The translations under genes and the position numbers were made by a program. DNA of 64,000 bases, from NCBI RefSeq assembly GCF_000368045.1, contig NZ_KB849234.1:144204-208203 (forward strand), in the 5' to 3' direction. Shown in pieces: positions 22,943 to 31,694 of the stretch. The notes beneath the pieces are model-generated. The model searched no databases, was not told where the DNA came from, and was given only the letters and a program-made list of their open reading frames with translations. Source of the DNA: Acinetobacter johnsonii CIP 64.6 (GTDB lineage: Bacteria; Pseudomonadota; Gammaproteobacteria; Pseudomonadales; Moraxellaceae). How positions within the stretch are numbered: position 1 is the first letter of the stretch; every line of letters begins with the position of its first letter.

Positions 22943-24919
22943 ATGACAGCCACAACAAATCAGCCAAGTCGTCGTGATCTTCTAAAATGGTTTGCGGGAA
23001 TCCCTTTTTTACCGCTTGGGGCAATGACTACTGCAGCAGCATTGAGCGGTTGTAATGATAGTGACAATGACACAGCGGTAACACCACCTGTGACAAAACC
23101 TGCAAATCTAAAAGCTGCAACATTTACAGCGATGGCAGCGCCTATTGCAATTGCAGACCGTGCTAAAACATCAGTCAGTTCGAAACTCAAAATCGACTGG
23201 GATGACTCAACCAGTTCAGAGTATCAACTTGGCTATAAAAGCTTTTTTGAAACAGGCAATACTGTGCCTAAATGGGGCGGTGGTGAAATTATTGCTGGGG
23301 GATATTTTAACGCCAACGGCGACCCAATTATGGATACATCTGTTCCAGCGTCGCCACGCCAATTCTTTTCAGACTGCCCAGATGGCTCCTCGCTTATTCA
23401 TTTAGACGGTGCTCAAGTCGAAGGTGTGAATAACCCAGTATTCCATGTGGTGCAATTTGAATATGCCTCACAAAACCTAGCAGGCGCGAGCGAGTATGGC
23501 AACTTACCCTCCCCAATTGCAATTTTGACATTAGACCAGAACCAAACAACAGGTCATTTAGAGCTTAAAAAATACTTTAATGTCGATACCTCTGCAGTTC
23601 ATGGTTTATGGATTACTTGTGGTGCAAGCATGTCACCGTGGAACACACATTTATCTAGTGAAGAATATGAACCTGATGCATTTGAACAAGGCATTGGTGG
23701 ACCAAGTCCAAAAGGAATCAGCAAAAACTTCTTTGGTGATGAGGCCGCAGCTAAACCATATAACTATGGTCATTTACCTGAAGTGATCGTAAATAAAGAC
23801 GGCAGTGGTAGTATTGTTAAACACTTCTGTATGGGCCGTATTTCGCATGAACTGGTACATGTCATGCCCGATAACCGTACCGTAATTATGGGTGATGACT
23901 ACACCAACGGTGGCTTCTTTATGTTCATTGCCGATGTCGCAAAAGATTTGTCAGCAGGTAAACTTTATGTCGCTAAATATGTATCTGAACTGACAGAGAG
24001 CAGTACAGGACAAATTAAATGGATTGAGCTAGGTCATGCAACTAGTCAAGAAATTGAAAAAATGGTTAATGTTGACAATATCCAACCTAGCGACATCATG
24101 GAAAGTTTAACAACTAATCCAAATGACGCATCATATACCAAAATTATTTTAGCCAAGAAGAAGCTTTGGGTAAAAGTAAAACCAGGTATGGAAAAAGCAG
24201 CAGCCTTCCTTGAAACCCACCGCTACGCAGCACTCAAAGGTGGCAGCATGGCCTTCACGAAGATGGAAGGGACCACCATCAACATTAAAGACAAAGTTGC
24301 GTATTCTGCTTTAGCAAATATTCAAAATTCAATGATCAAAGACAATGCAGCTTGGGTTGCCGCACACAATGTTTCATTCACGAAGAAAATCACTGCGGGT
24401 GGCGTACTGGCACATGATTTAACAGCAGGACAGAACACAACCGATGGGCAGCCTATCAACAGTGAATGGATTCCGTATCAATCGAAAATGCTATTGATGG
24501 GTGAGGACATCACAGTGGATAGCTTAGGTAACACAGCAAATCCAGATAAAATTGCAAGCCCTGACAATTTGAAGTTCTCTGAAACACTACGCACCTTATT
24601 CATTGGTGAAGACAGTGGTAACCATCCAAATAACTTCTTATGGGCTTATAACGTGGATACCAAAGCAGATCCTGTACGTTTACTCTCAACCCCTGCAGGA
24701 GCAGAATCGACTGGTTTACATGCAGTAGACTCAGTAAATGGTTGGACTTATATCATGAGTAACTTCCAACATGCGGGTGACATGAAGAGCTTATCTGAGG
24801 ACTTAAAAGCAGCAACTTTAGCCAATTACAACAATGGCTATAGTGCAAGTGTCGGTTATTTAACAGCAGACTTGATGCCATCAGTAGAAAAGAAAAAGAC
24901 TGAAACCAAAGCTTCTTAA
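22943..24919 (+). CDS. PhoX family (DUF839) phosphatase, Tat-exported lipoprotein
   Basis: PhoX enzymes are calcium- and iron-dependent alkaline phosphatases that release phosphate from organic esters outside the cytoplasm. The 658-residue product begins with a twin-arginine signal, SRRDLLKWFAG (R10, R11), ending in a lipobox LSGC (C37), so it should be exported folded and lipid-anchored. Family motifs include WITCGASMSPWNTHLSSEE (around 225-245), GRISHELVHVMPDNRTVIMGDD and IGEDSGNHPNNFLWAYN. It has its own Pho-box promoter and lies just behind tatABC, the system that would export it. A direct enzymatic role is likely but not proved by sequence. Confidence 0.85.
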   Translation: MTATTNQPSRRDLLKWFAGIPFLPLGAMTTAAALSGCNDSDNDTAVTPPVTKPANLKAATFTAMAAPIAIADRAKTSVSSKLKIDWDDSTSSEYQLGYKSFFETGNTVPKWGGGEIIAGGYFNANGDPIMDTSVPASPRQFFSDCPDGSSLIHLDGAQVEGVNNPVFHVVQFEYASQNLAGASEYGNLPSPIAILTLDQNQTTGHLELKKYFNVDTSAVHGLWITCGASMSPWNTHLSSEEYEPDAFEQGIGGPSPKGISKNFFGDEAAAKPYNYGHLPEVIVNKDGSGSIVKHFCMGRISHELVHVMPDNRTVIMGDDYTNGGFFMFIADVAKDLSAGKLYVAKYVSELTESSTGQIKWIELGHATSQEIEKMVNVDNIQPSDIMESLTTNPNDASYTKIILAKKKLWVKVKPGMEKAAAFLETHRYAALKGGSMAFTKMEGTTINIKDKVAYSALANIQNSMIKDNAAWVAAHNVSFTKKITAGGVLAHDLTAGQNTTDGQPINSEWIPYQSKMLLMGEDITVDSLGNTANPDKIASPDNLKFSETLRTLFIGEDSGNHPNNFLWAYNVDTKADPVRLLSTPAGAESTGLHAVDSVNGWTYIMSNFQHAGDMKSLSEDLKAATLANYNNGYSASVGYLTADLMPSVEKKKTETKAS

Positions 24920-24927
24920 GTCATTCC

Positions 24928-24960
24928 AAAAAAAATGCCGACTTATGTCGGCATTTTTTA
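24928..24960. terminator. Bidirectional terminator
   Basis: AAAAATGCCGAC and GTCGGCATTTTT around TTAT serve the phosphatase gene on the plus strand and the convergent NRDE gene on the minus strand. The stop codon of the latter lies in the T run. Confidence 0.9.
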
Positions 24961-25740
24961 TGATTTAAAGAGTACAGCCTGTTCCGTGATTTTTCCTTTG
25001 AACTCACCCTGCTGCTGCTTTTCCAGCCAAGACCATTGTTCATGGGTCATGCGCAGGAAGTTAGAACAGCGTGTCCCATAAATAGGGTTTTGAATAAAGG
25101 TCGAAGACAGTAATTCTTCCATATCCTGACTGATTCCAGTTTGTGGCAACAGGTCTGAAATAATCTTGCGTTCATCCTCCAAAATATCCCAAGCCGTTGT
25201 CTCTAACTCGCTTTTTAAGATGTTAGATTGTTGCAACATCGGTAGGAACTCTTGGGTAAAGCGCTTGCGTAAATGTTTGGTTTTTTCCCAATGTTCCGTC
25301 ATCAAACCATTTGACACCACATACACGCTTTTCGGAAGAACCTGTGGTGCTTCACCGCGATTGCTCATATAGACCGCCTGATGCCGATCCCCCATAAAAA
25401 GATTAAAGCCCGCATAGTCACATTGTTTTTTCTCTAAGTCTTGAGCAAAACGAATCGGGGTTTGTTCAGACTCTAAAAAGGATTGAATCAAATGTCCACG
25501 AGACGTTGGATAGCTAGTTTGATCCTTTCCATCGCGAAAGTTGGTTAAAACGGCCCAACGTCCTGTTGGCGTTATACCCATCCATGTGCCGCCAGACTGC
25601 AAATCTTGCCCTGCAATAATCGGGCTATTTTCCCACTGCTTTAAATGGCTTGAAGGGCGCTGATAGAACTCATCTCGATTTGAAATCAAACACAATGGCA
25701 TCTCATCCAAGACCTGCCATGCTATTGCCACAATACACAT
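24958..25740 (-). CDS. NRDE/TANGO2 family protein
   Basis: This 260-residue cytoplasmic protein starts with MC, the cysteine at position 2 being the expected N-terminal nucleophile of an Ntn-hydrolase-like fold. The family signature SNRDEFYQRPS follows near residue 19. Further conserved parts are GGTWMGITPTGRWAVLTNFR around 50-70 and GTRCSNFLRM near 225. Eukaryotic TANGO2 relatives are linked to haem and lipid handling; the bacterial function is not established. It is convergent with the phosphatase gene. Confidence 0.85.
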   Translation of the reverse strand: MCIVAIAWQVLDEMPLCLISNRDEFYQRPSSHLKQWENSPIIAGQDLQSGGTWMGITPTGRWAVLTNFRDGKDQTSYPTSRGHLIQSFLESEQTPIRFAQDLEKKQCDYAGFNLFMGDRHQAVYMSNRGEAPQVLPKSVYVVSNGLMTEHWEKTKHLRKRFTQEFLPMLQQSNILKSELETTAWDILEDERKIISDLLPQTGISQDMEELLSSTFIQNPIYGTRCSNFLRMTHEQWSWLEKQQQGEFKGKITEQAVLFKS

Positions 25741-25833
25741 AAACGATACTCATCATCTTTACACATTGAATGTACAACATTTTTCATCTCTTTCAGCTAA
25801 AATCTGTTCAAAACATAATGACTAGGAATATGC

Positions 25834-26646
25834 ATGCTGACCTATCCAAATATTGACCCCGTCGCAATAGCACTTGGCCCTTTACAAGTTCATTGGTACG
25901 GCCTGATGTATTTATTGGCCTTTTTGTTTGCTTGGGGACTTGCAAGCTACCGCGCGAAAGAACGTGGTTGGACACCAGATATGATCTCCGATTTGATCTT
26001 TTATGGCGCTCTAGGTGTGGTTATTGGTGGTCGTGTCGGTTACGTCTTCTTTTATGGCTTTGAGCAATTCCTTGCCAACCCAATCTGGTTGTTCCAAGTC
26101 TGGACAGGCGGTATGAGTTTCCACGGCGGCTTCTTGGGTGTAATGCTTGCCATGCTGTTCTGGTGTAAGAAATACAAAATGACTTGGTTCCAAACCCTCG
26201 ACTTTATTGCGCCATGTGTCCCTACAGGGCTCATGTTTGGCCGTATTGGTAACTTCATTGGCGGAGAGCTTTACGGTCGCCCAGTTGCAGATCCAAACTT
26301 TGCACTGGGTATGATTTTCCCAACGGATCCGCTACAGCTAATTCGCCATCCGTCTCAGCTCTATCAGGCCTTTTTTGAAGGGTTATTGTTATTCATCGTA
26401 CTGTGGTGGTTCAGTTCAAAGCCACGGCCTCGTATGGCGGTTTCAGCATTATTCTTGATCGGTTATGGTATGGCCCGCTTCATCGTAGAATTCTTCCGTG
26501 AGCCTGACAATGGGCAACTATTCATCGCATGGATGAGTAAAGGTCAATTCCTCAGTCTGCCAATGATTTTGGTTGGTACGTGGATGATGTGGTATGCCTA
26601 TCAAAAGAAAATCTATGATTGGGGTCCACAAAAGAATAATGGCTAA
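25834..26646 (+). CDS. lgt: Phosphatidylglycerol:prolipoprotein diacylglyceryl transferase
   Basis: Lgt adds the diacylglyceryl group to the lipobox cysteine of prolipoproteins in the inner membrane. It is needed for the several lipoproteins in this window. The 270-residue product has about seven spans and the signature GRIGNFIGGELYGR (around 138-151), a histidine-containing FHGGFLG loop and RHPSQLYQAFFEG. AGGA lies about 8 bases upstream of ATG. The gene has a compact terminator; thyA, its common neighbour, lies 1.9 kb away behind three inserted genes. Confidence 0.96.
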   Translation: MLTYPNIDPVAIALGPLQVHWYGLMYLLAFLFAWGLASYRAKERGWTPDMISDLIFYGALGVVIGGRVGYVFFYGFEQFLANPIWLFQVWTGGMSFHGGFLGVMLAMLFWCKKYKMTWFQTLDFIAPCVPTGLMFGRIGNFIGGELYGRPVADPNFALGMIFPTDPLQLIRHPSQLYQAFFEGLLLFIVLWWFSSKPRPRMAVSALFLIGYGMARFIVEFFREPDNGQLFIAWMSKGQFLSLPMILVGTWMMWYAYQKKIYDWGPQKNNG

Positions 26647-26668
26647 TCCGATGAGCGGATAAAATATT

Positions 26669-26692
26669 GGGGGCTTCATTGCCCCCTTTTTT
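26669..26692 (+). terminator. Terminator of lgt
   Basis: GGGGGC-TTCATT-GCCCCC followed by six T, 22 bp after the lgt stop codon. Confidence 0.92.
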
Positions 26693-26746
26693 AGGGCCAA
26701 ATTATGCTAAAGTGACATATGTTTGGTTTTTAAATACATCACTCCC

Positions 26747-27130
26747 ATGCTCGAATTTTGGTTTAATCCCTCAATTTCTATTCTAAAAAAATTACTTATT
26801 TTTATCTCAATTGCTGTTGTAACAGGTGTGTTGTATTGGATGGATCCCCTGAGCCTCAATGCCATTTTAATGTTCTTGGGTACTGGAATTGTTTTTCTGA
26901 TTTGTCGTTACTGCAAAATTCATTTTGCGGCCAAGAACCCTACAGGCTTTCTATATCGTCTACTGACTTGGATTCCTATTGCCCTACTCTTGGCGCTGAT
27001 TTTTATGAATATTAAAGATGGTGAGCTGCTGATTCCAGGTGCACAAGGGATTGGTTTTATGGCGCTGGGGATTTGCCTATTTTCCCCCCTATCTCTTTTG
27101 CATAACAATACTCAGCCTGAGTCCAAATAA
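26747..27130 (+). CDS. Four-helix membrane protein, first of a paralogous pair
   Basis: The 127-residue product has four hydrophobic spans in two hairpins (about 13-33, 37-55, 74-92, 98-116). I do not recognise the family. The start is set at ATG 26747, because the next gene begins MLNFWYS and this one MLEFWFN; the longer frame would need TTG at 26723. It is 3 bp upstream of a gene for a protein of the same length, layout and C-terminal pattern (NP-GF-R ... IGF-GI-LFS), so the two are tandem duplicates that probably act together. Hypothetical. Confidence 0.7.
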   Translation: MLEFWFNPSISILKKLLIFISIAVVTGVLYWMDPLSLNAILMFLGTGIVFLICRYCKIHFAAKNPTGFLYRLLTWIPIALLLALIFMNIKDGELLIPGAQGIGFMALGICLFSPLSLLHNNTQPESK

Positions 27131-27133
27131 ACC

Positions 27134-27502
27134 ATGTTGAACTTTTGGTATTCTGAACGCTGTAGCCGTCAAATTAAACTCATCATTTGTATTGCCACTT
27201 GCGTGATGATTTTTATGGCAGCACAAGTTCAACAACTTGGCGCGATTTTTATTGGTTTGAGTCTAGTGATTGGCATTGCAACGCATCTGCTACGCGGTGT
27301 GCAATTGAAGATTGCTCAGGACAATCCGTATCGGGAAGGTTTTTCTCGTTTGGTTATTTTTCTGCCCCTAATTGCCCTGATTTGTTTGCTGGGCTATCTA
27401 CCCGCTCAAGATAAAATTGCGCTTGCACTTCAGTGTATCGGCTTTAGTGGAATTGGTTTATTTTTAGTATCGATTCACGCACAGCGTGAAAAAAGAGTTT
27501 AA
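27134..27502 (+). CDS. Four-helix membrane protein, second of a paralogous pair
   Basis: The 122-residue product has the same four-span layout as its upstream neighbour and shares the N-terminal MLxFW and the block QDNPYREGFSRL...LPLIALICLLG...CIGFSGIGLFLVS. Identity is low overall, so the duplication is old. The gap of 3 bp implies co-translation. The C terminus (HAQREKRV) is basic and probably cytoplasmic. No function can be assigned. Confidence 0.7.
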   Translation: MLNFWYSERCSRQIKLIICIATCVMIFMAAQVQQLGAIFIGLSLVIGIATHLLRGVQLKIAQDNPYREGFSRLVIFLPLIALICLLGYLPAQDKIALALQCIGFSGIGLFLVSIHAQREKRV

Positions 27503-27541
27503 TTAGGATGTGGAATTGCTCTACATCCCGTCAACATCTGC

Positions 27542-28051
27542 TTAATCCATTCGATAATAGCTGTAGTTCACATTTTGGTTACGGTAAACCGCATAACCAC
27601 TTTGTTTAAAATCAGAAACCCAGCCATTGCCTGAATAAGCGGCAATATGTCCATAACGGTTTTTTGCAGTACGGTCGATAATATAAATATCGCCTTTTTT
27701 AGGCTGATCAAAAGATAAATTGATTTTACGATAACCAATGCTAGTTAAGGTCTTACCCCAATCCGCCGCAGCCACAGGATGGTTTTTGAAGCGCGCACCC
27801 GCGGACTCTAAGCCAATGCGAATACTTTTAGCACATTTTTGGGTGCTGGTTTGACGGGTAATATTTCTTAAGAAACCTGTAAATTTTTCAAGATCCACAC
27901 GCTGATGGTTGCTAATAGCCCTTTCTCGTGCCTGCTTCGAGCTTAAAATATCCGCAGCGGTGACATTTCGCGCTGACTGAGAACGTATTATGATATTGGT
28001 TTGCGCAGGCGCATAGACGTCATTCATATTTACGTTTTGATCATAAGGCAT
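27542..28051 (-). CDS. Cys-His amidase-like (CHAP/NlpC-type) protein
   Basis: The 169-residue product has a candidate catalytic pair in the order of papain-like peptidoglycan amidases: C73 at the start of a helix (STQKCAKSIRIGLE) and H135 opening a strand (NRYGHIAAYSG), with PKKGDIYII between them. No signal peptide is visible. That leaves a T6SS-type effector, a prophage-like lysin or a cytoplasmic recycling enzyme as options; no immunity-like gene is adjacent on this strand. I prefer ATG 28051, because GGGAGGAGA lies 12 bases upstream of it; the ATG at 28078 would place that sequence inside the gene. Confidence 0.6.
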   Translation of the reverse strand: MPYDQNVNMNDVYAPAQTNIIIRSQSARNVTAADILSSKQARERAISNHQRVDLEKFTGFLRNITRQTSTQKCAKSIRIGLESAGARFKNHPVAAADWGKTLTSIGYRKINLSFDQPKKGDIYIIDRTAKNRYGHIAAYSGNGWVSDFKQSGYAVYRNQNVNYSYYRMD

Positions 28052-28577
28052 ACTAAAACCGACTCTCCTCCCAATCATTAGGGGTGTGCAACTTTTCGAG
28101 TTCGAAATACTAACCGCTCAGCATTGAACTTTCATGTCGTAAATGTAATATTTTTTTTCAAAATGCAACACAACCTTTCTAAAGTTTTCTTTTCTCAGTA
28201 CTTTTTGAAACCTAAATTAACTAAAAAAATTTAATCTTCATCCAAGTGCTTTTCGCCTCAAGCCAAAATGTTTCACCATCGGCTAACGAAGTCCTTAAAT
28301 ATGGAATGGATTGCCCCTCTAAACGGCTGCTTATTTAGATCCAATACAATTAAATTATTTCAGTTTAAATCCTGCACAAAACCACTTTAATCTGGTTCTC
28401 TGTAATAGCTTTCACATAACTTTTATATGATCAATCATCTTACCTGAGCCATTAATCTTGGGTGCGTTATACTGCACATTTCAGTATAATCATCCGCAGA
28501 TTTTATAATTTAAAGTGGAAAGAACAGGCACATCTATTAAGAGGTCTGTTCCCCCAAAGTGTTTATTTGAGAGTTTT
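28052..28577. other. 526-bp intergenic region between the amidase-like gene and thyA
   Basis: This is AT-rich DNA with no supported gene on either strand. It holds the divergent promoters and an 8-bp inverted repeat TTATACTG/CAGTATAA at 28467-28489 upstream of thyA, whose right arm contains a TATAAT. I see no tRNA-like or riboswitch-like fold. Confidence 0.4.
28467..28490 (+). promoter_or_regulatory. Inverted repeat with -10-like element upstream of thyA
   Basis: TTATACTG (28467-28474) and CAGTATAA (28482-28489) form a perfect palindrome with a 7-base centre. TATAAT (28485-28490) overlaps the right arm and could be the -10 box. It may be an operator or simply a symmetrical promoter sequence. 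It is about 88 bp before the thyA start. Confidence 0.35.
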
Positions 28578-29420
28578 ATGAAAACGTATTTAGACCTGCT
28601 ACAACACATCCTCGATCACGGCGGTGATAAAGGCGACCGTACTGGTACAGGTACGCGCTCGGTATTTGGTCATCAAATGCGCTTTGATCTTTCTCAAGGC
28701 TTCCCTTTATTAACCACTAAAAAAGTTCACTTTCGTTCAATCGTGATTGAACTGTTGTGGTTTTTAAAAGGCGATACCAATGTGCAATATTTACAGGACA
28801 ACAAAGTCAGTATTTGGGACGAATGGTCAACCGCAGAACAAACTGCGCGTTTTGGTCGCCCAGAAGGTGAACTGGGGCCTGTGTATGGTCATCAATGGCG
28901 TAATTTCGGTGCAACCAAAAAAGCCGACGGTTTGTATGAAAAAGATGGTTTTGACCAAATTGCTTGGTTAGTCAATGAAATTAAAACCAATCCAAACTCA
29001 CGCCGTCTGATTGTATCGGGTTGGAATCCACAAGAAGCGGGGCAAGTCGCCCTTCCTCCGTGCCACACCCTCTTCCAGTTTTTTGTTCATAACGGCAAAC
29101 TGTCTTGTCAGCTCTATCAGCGCAGTGCCGATGTTTTTCTAGGTGTGCCTTTTAATATTGCCAGTTATGCGCTACTCACCCATATGATCGCGCAAGTCTG
29201 CGGTTTAGGCGTGGGTGACTTTGTCTGGACGGGTGGTGATACGCATTTATATGCCAACCATTTTGAACAAGCGAAGCTTCAGTTAAGCCGTGAACCTTTA
29301 GGGCTGTGCCAACTGAAACTCAATCCAGCGGTTAATGATATTTTCGACTTTAAATTTGAAGATATCGAAATCGTGGGTTATGAATCACATCCCGGGATTA
29401 AAGCACCTGTCGCTGTTTAA
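28578..29420 (+). CDS. thyA: Thymidylate synthase
   Basis: ThyA methylates dUMP to dTMP using methylene-tetrahydrofolate and yields dihydrofolate. The 280-residue product starts MKTYLDLLQHILDHG and shows DRTGTGT, WGPVYGHQWR-like ELGPVYGHQWRNF, the catalytic cysteine in ALPPCHTLFQF, the QRSADVFLGVPFNIASY substrate loop and HLYANH. The start is ATG 28578, preceded by GAGAG; a GTG at 28515 would add 21 unrelated residues. The folA gene follows and regenerates tetrahydrofolate, so the two act in one cycle. Confidence 0.96.
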   Translation: MKTYLDLLQHILDHGGDKGDRTGTGTRSVFGHQMRFDLSQGFPLLTTKKVHFRSIVIELLWFLKGDTNVQYLQDNKVSIWDEWSTAEQTARFGRPEGELGPVYGHQWRNFGATKKADGLYEKDGFDQIAWLVNEIKTNPNSRRLIVSGWNPQEAGQVALPPCHTLFQFFVHNGKLSCQLYQRSADVFLGVPFNIASYALLTHMIAQVCGLGVGDFVWTGGDTHLYANHFEQAKLQLSREPLGLCQLKLNPAVNDIFDFKFEDIEIVGYESHPGIKAPVAV

Positions 29421-29482
29421 AGCAGATCAAGCCCAATACAATCTCGCCTTGAATCAGCGGGATTGAGATTTACCCATAGATG

Positions 29483-29505
29483 TTCTTCCTCTCCTTGAGG
29501 AAGAA
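29483..29505 (+). terminator. Hairpin between thyA and folA
   Basis: TTCTTCCTC-TCCTT-GAGGAAGAA is a perfect 9-bp stem without a T run. It may attenuate or protect the thyA transcript. A longer folA frame from ATG 29480 would run through this hairpin, which argues for the downstream start. Confidence 0.5.
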
Positions 29506-29536
29506 TAAGAAATATGACCCAACATTTGAGCGCGTT

Positions 29537-30049
29537 ATGGCCTTTCAAAACTTAGAAGTTGTACATGTAGTCGCAATGGATCAGCAACGCTGTATTGGTA
29601 AAGGCAATGACCTACCTTGGCATATTTCAGCCGATCTAAAACACTTCAAAGCCATCACCCAAGGTGGTGTGGTCATTATGGGCCGTAAAACGCTGGAATC
29701 GATGGGCCGTACGTTACCCAAGCGTGTCAATTGGGTCATTACTCGCGACACTTCTTGGGCTTTTGAAGGCACAAAGGTGGCTTACAGCATCGAAGAGGCT
29801 TTAGCGCAAGCTGTTGCCGATGTTCAAGCTTCAGAAAAACCAGACAGTATTTTTATCATTGGTGGCGGTGAAATTTTTAAACAGACCATCGACATTGCGG
29901 ACCGTTTAGAACTCACGCATGTTGCACTCGATGTGCAAGGTGATGCGCATTACCCTGCCATACCAACAGCATTCAAAAAAGTCGCGTCAGAACAACATAT
30001 TGATGACAAAACTGGAATTGCTTTTGAGTTCGCAACCTATCAAAAATAA
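29537..30049 (+). CDS. folA: Dihydrofolate reductase
   Basis: FolA reduces dihydrofolate with NADPH and is the target of trimethoprim. From ATG 29537 the product has 170 residues: VVAMDQQRCIGKGNDLPWHISADLKHFK carries the substrate-binding W and acidic D, followed by GGVVIMGRKTLESMGR (NADPH) and IFIIGGGEIFKQ. The alternative ATG at 29480 would give 19 extra residues encoded by a hairpin. It lies just behind thyA. Confidence 0.95.
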   Translation: MAFQNLEVVHVVAMDQQRCIGKGNDLPWHISADLKHFKAITQGGVVIMGRKTLESMGRTLPKRVNWVITRDTSWAFEGTKVAYSIEEALAQAVADVQASEKPDSIFIIGGGEIFKQTIDIADRLELTHVALDVQGDAHYPAIPTAFKKVASEQHIDDKTGIAFEFATYQK

Positions 30050-30075
30050 AGCATATTTTTTTTGCTAAAAGCACG

Positions 30076-31128
30076 ATGCACAACATGATCAAAATAGAAT
30101 TTTGGCGGACACTGGGCTTTGGATTACTCCACACCCTGTTTAGTATTTTTGTCTTGTTCAGTTCAATTTGGCTGTGTTTTGCATTGTGGATTCAAGAGCC
30201 TTTGGGCTGGTTGGTCAGCCGTATTTTTATTGGGATCTGGATTGCTTTTGCACTCAGCATTTTGGGTATCTATATCACCCAAAGCTTTTTTGGTCGTCGC
30301 CTCGATATCATCCTTTATCTCCTTGGCTTTTTACTGGCATTGTCTTGGTATTTTAGTTTAGATGCTCGCCAAGACCGCGACTGGCAACCTGAAGTAGCAA
30401 AAATCTTGCATTATGAAAAACAAGGCGACCATGTCACCCTTCATAATGTCCGCAATTTCACATGGCACCCTGACGGCTCCTATACTGAACATTGGGATAC
30501 CCGCTCTTTCGATCTAAATCAAATCACTGGGGTCAATATCATTACCTCATACTGGATGGGGCCACAAATCGCGCATACTTTGGTCAGTTTTGATTTTGCC
30601 AATACTGCACCGCTGACCTTTTCCATTGAAATTCGCAAAGAGAAAAATGAAGAATTTTCAGCGATTGGTGGTTTTTTCAGAAAATATGAGCTGAGTTTAG
30701 TGGCCTCAGACGAACATGATATTGTGTATACCCGTAGTAATATTCGTCATGAACAAGTCTATTTCTTTCCTGTTCGCCTCGGACAGGCTGAAAGTAAAGC
30801 ACTGTTTGTAGAGTATTTACATAAGGCAGACGAGCTCGCCAAGCATCCTAAGTGGTATAACACCCTCACCAGTAATTGCACCACCTTGGTGTTTGATATG
30901 GTTCAAGCCGTTTCACATGACGCTTTACCGACTGACTATCGTATTTTAGCTTCAGGATATTTGCCGAACTATCTGTATGACTTAGGCGCGATTAGTCCGC
31001 AGTGGGATATGAAAACATGGTATCAAAAAGCTTATATCAACCCACGCGTAAGCAAAGAAACAGAGTTAACCAGTCGTGAGTATTCACAGCTTATTCGTCA
31101 GGGTTTAACCGTTGACCAAACACGCTAA
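30076..31128 (+). CDS. DUF4105 family membrane protein
   Basis: The 350-residue product has three N-terminal hydrophobic spans (about 13-35, 45-67 and 74-92) and then a large soluble domain of the DUF4105 type, probably periplasmic. Conserved features are YWMGPQIAHTLVSFDF, the VYFFPVRL segment and the WYNTLTSNCTTLVFDMV block near residue 275 with a single cysteine, suggestive of a papain-like fold with C-N-C geometry. The function is unknown. It lies 26 bp after folA and may be on the same transcript. Confidence 0.8.
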   Translation: MHNMIKIEFWRTLGFGLLHTLFSIFVLFSSIWLCFALWIQEPLGWLVSRIFIGIWIAFALSILGIYITQSFFGRRLDIILYLLGFLLALSWYFSLDARQDRDWQPEVAKILHYEKQGDHVTLHNVRNFTWHPDGSYTEHWDTRSFDLNQITGVNIITSYWMGPQIAHTLVSFDFANTAPLTFSIEIRKEKNEEFSAIGGFFRKYELSLVASDEHDIVYTRSNIRHEQVYFFPVRLGQAESKALFVEYLHKADELAKHPKWYNTLTSNCTTLVFDMVQAVSHDALPTDYRILASGYLPNYLYDLGAISPQWDMKTWYQKAYINPRVSKETELTSREYSQLIRQGLTVDQTR

Positions 31129-31223
31129 GGTCTGCAACGAAAAGCTGCAAGTTAAAACTGGCAATCAACGACAAAATTTGCTTTGATAGTTCAGATGATA
31201 CATCACAATAAGAGTCTGATCCC

Positions 31224-31682
31224 ATGTTAAAAAAACTGATTGCAAGCAGTCTTTTAGCGAGTAGCTTAATCATGACTGGCTGCCAAACGACACCACCTCC
31301 ATCTGATACCATTGAAATGGCCAACATTCAACAGCTCCAGCAGCGGACTTGGATATTGACGCAAATGGGCAATACCGAAATTAAAACAGCATCCAATGAA
31401 CGTAATATTCCAAGCCTTCAGTTTTCAGCCGATAACCGCATCAGTGGTGCAGATGGCTGTAACCGCATTATGGGCAGCTATACCGTCGGACGCGATACGC
31501 TCACCTTAAGCCAGCTCGCAACCACCCGAATGGCCTGTATCAATAACAGTGCTGTTCCGCAACAGTTCCAAGAAGCGCTGGCAAAAGTGACGCATTACCA
31601 AGTGTTTGGTAAAACTCTGAAACTACTCGATCGACATGGCAACTTGCTGCTACAGTTTGGCTCTGCCATTCAACCACGTTAA
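31224..31682 (+). CDS. META domain lipoprotein (HslJ-like)
   Basis: The 152-residue product starts with a lipoprotein signal ending in MTGC (C20), followed by one META domain (about 38-148): WILTQMGN, PSLQFSADNRISGADGCNRIMGSY and a late RMACINN segment. META/HslJ domain proteins occur in the envelope and have been linked to heat-shock and antibiotic tolerance, but no reaction is known. It has its own terminator. Confidence 0.85.
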   Translation: MLKKLIASSLLASSLIMTGCQTTPPPSDTIEMANIQQLQQRTWILTQMGNTEIKTASNERNIPSLQFSADNRISGADGCNRIMGSYTVGRDTLTLSQLATTRMACINNSAVPQQFQEALAKVTHYQVFGKTLKLLDRHGNLLLQFGSAIQPR

Positions 31683-31694
31683 ATTGTTTCTATA

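Noticed and set aside
27508..27535. Hairpin GGATGT...ACATCC after the second paralogous membrane gene as a terminator
   Set aside because: The stem has mismatches and no T run follows.
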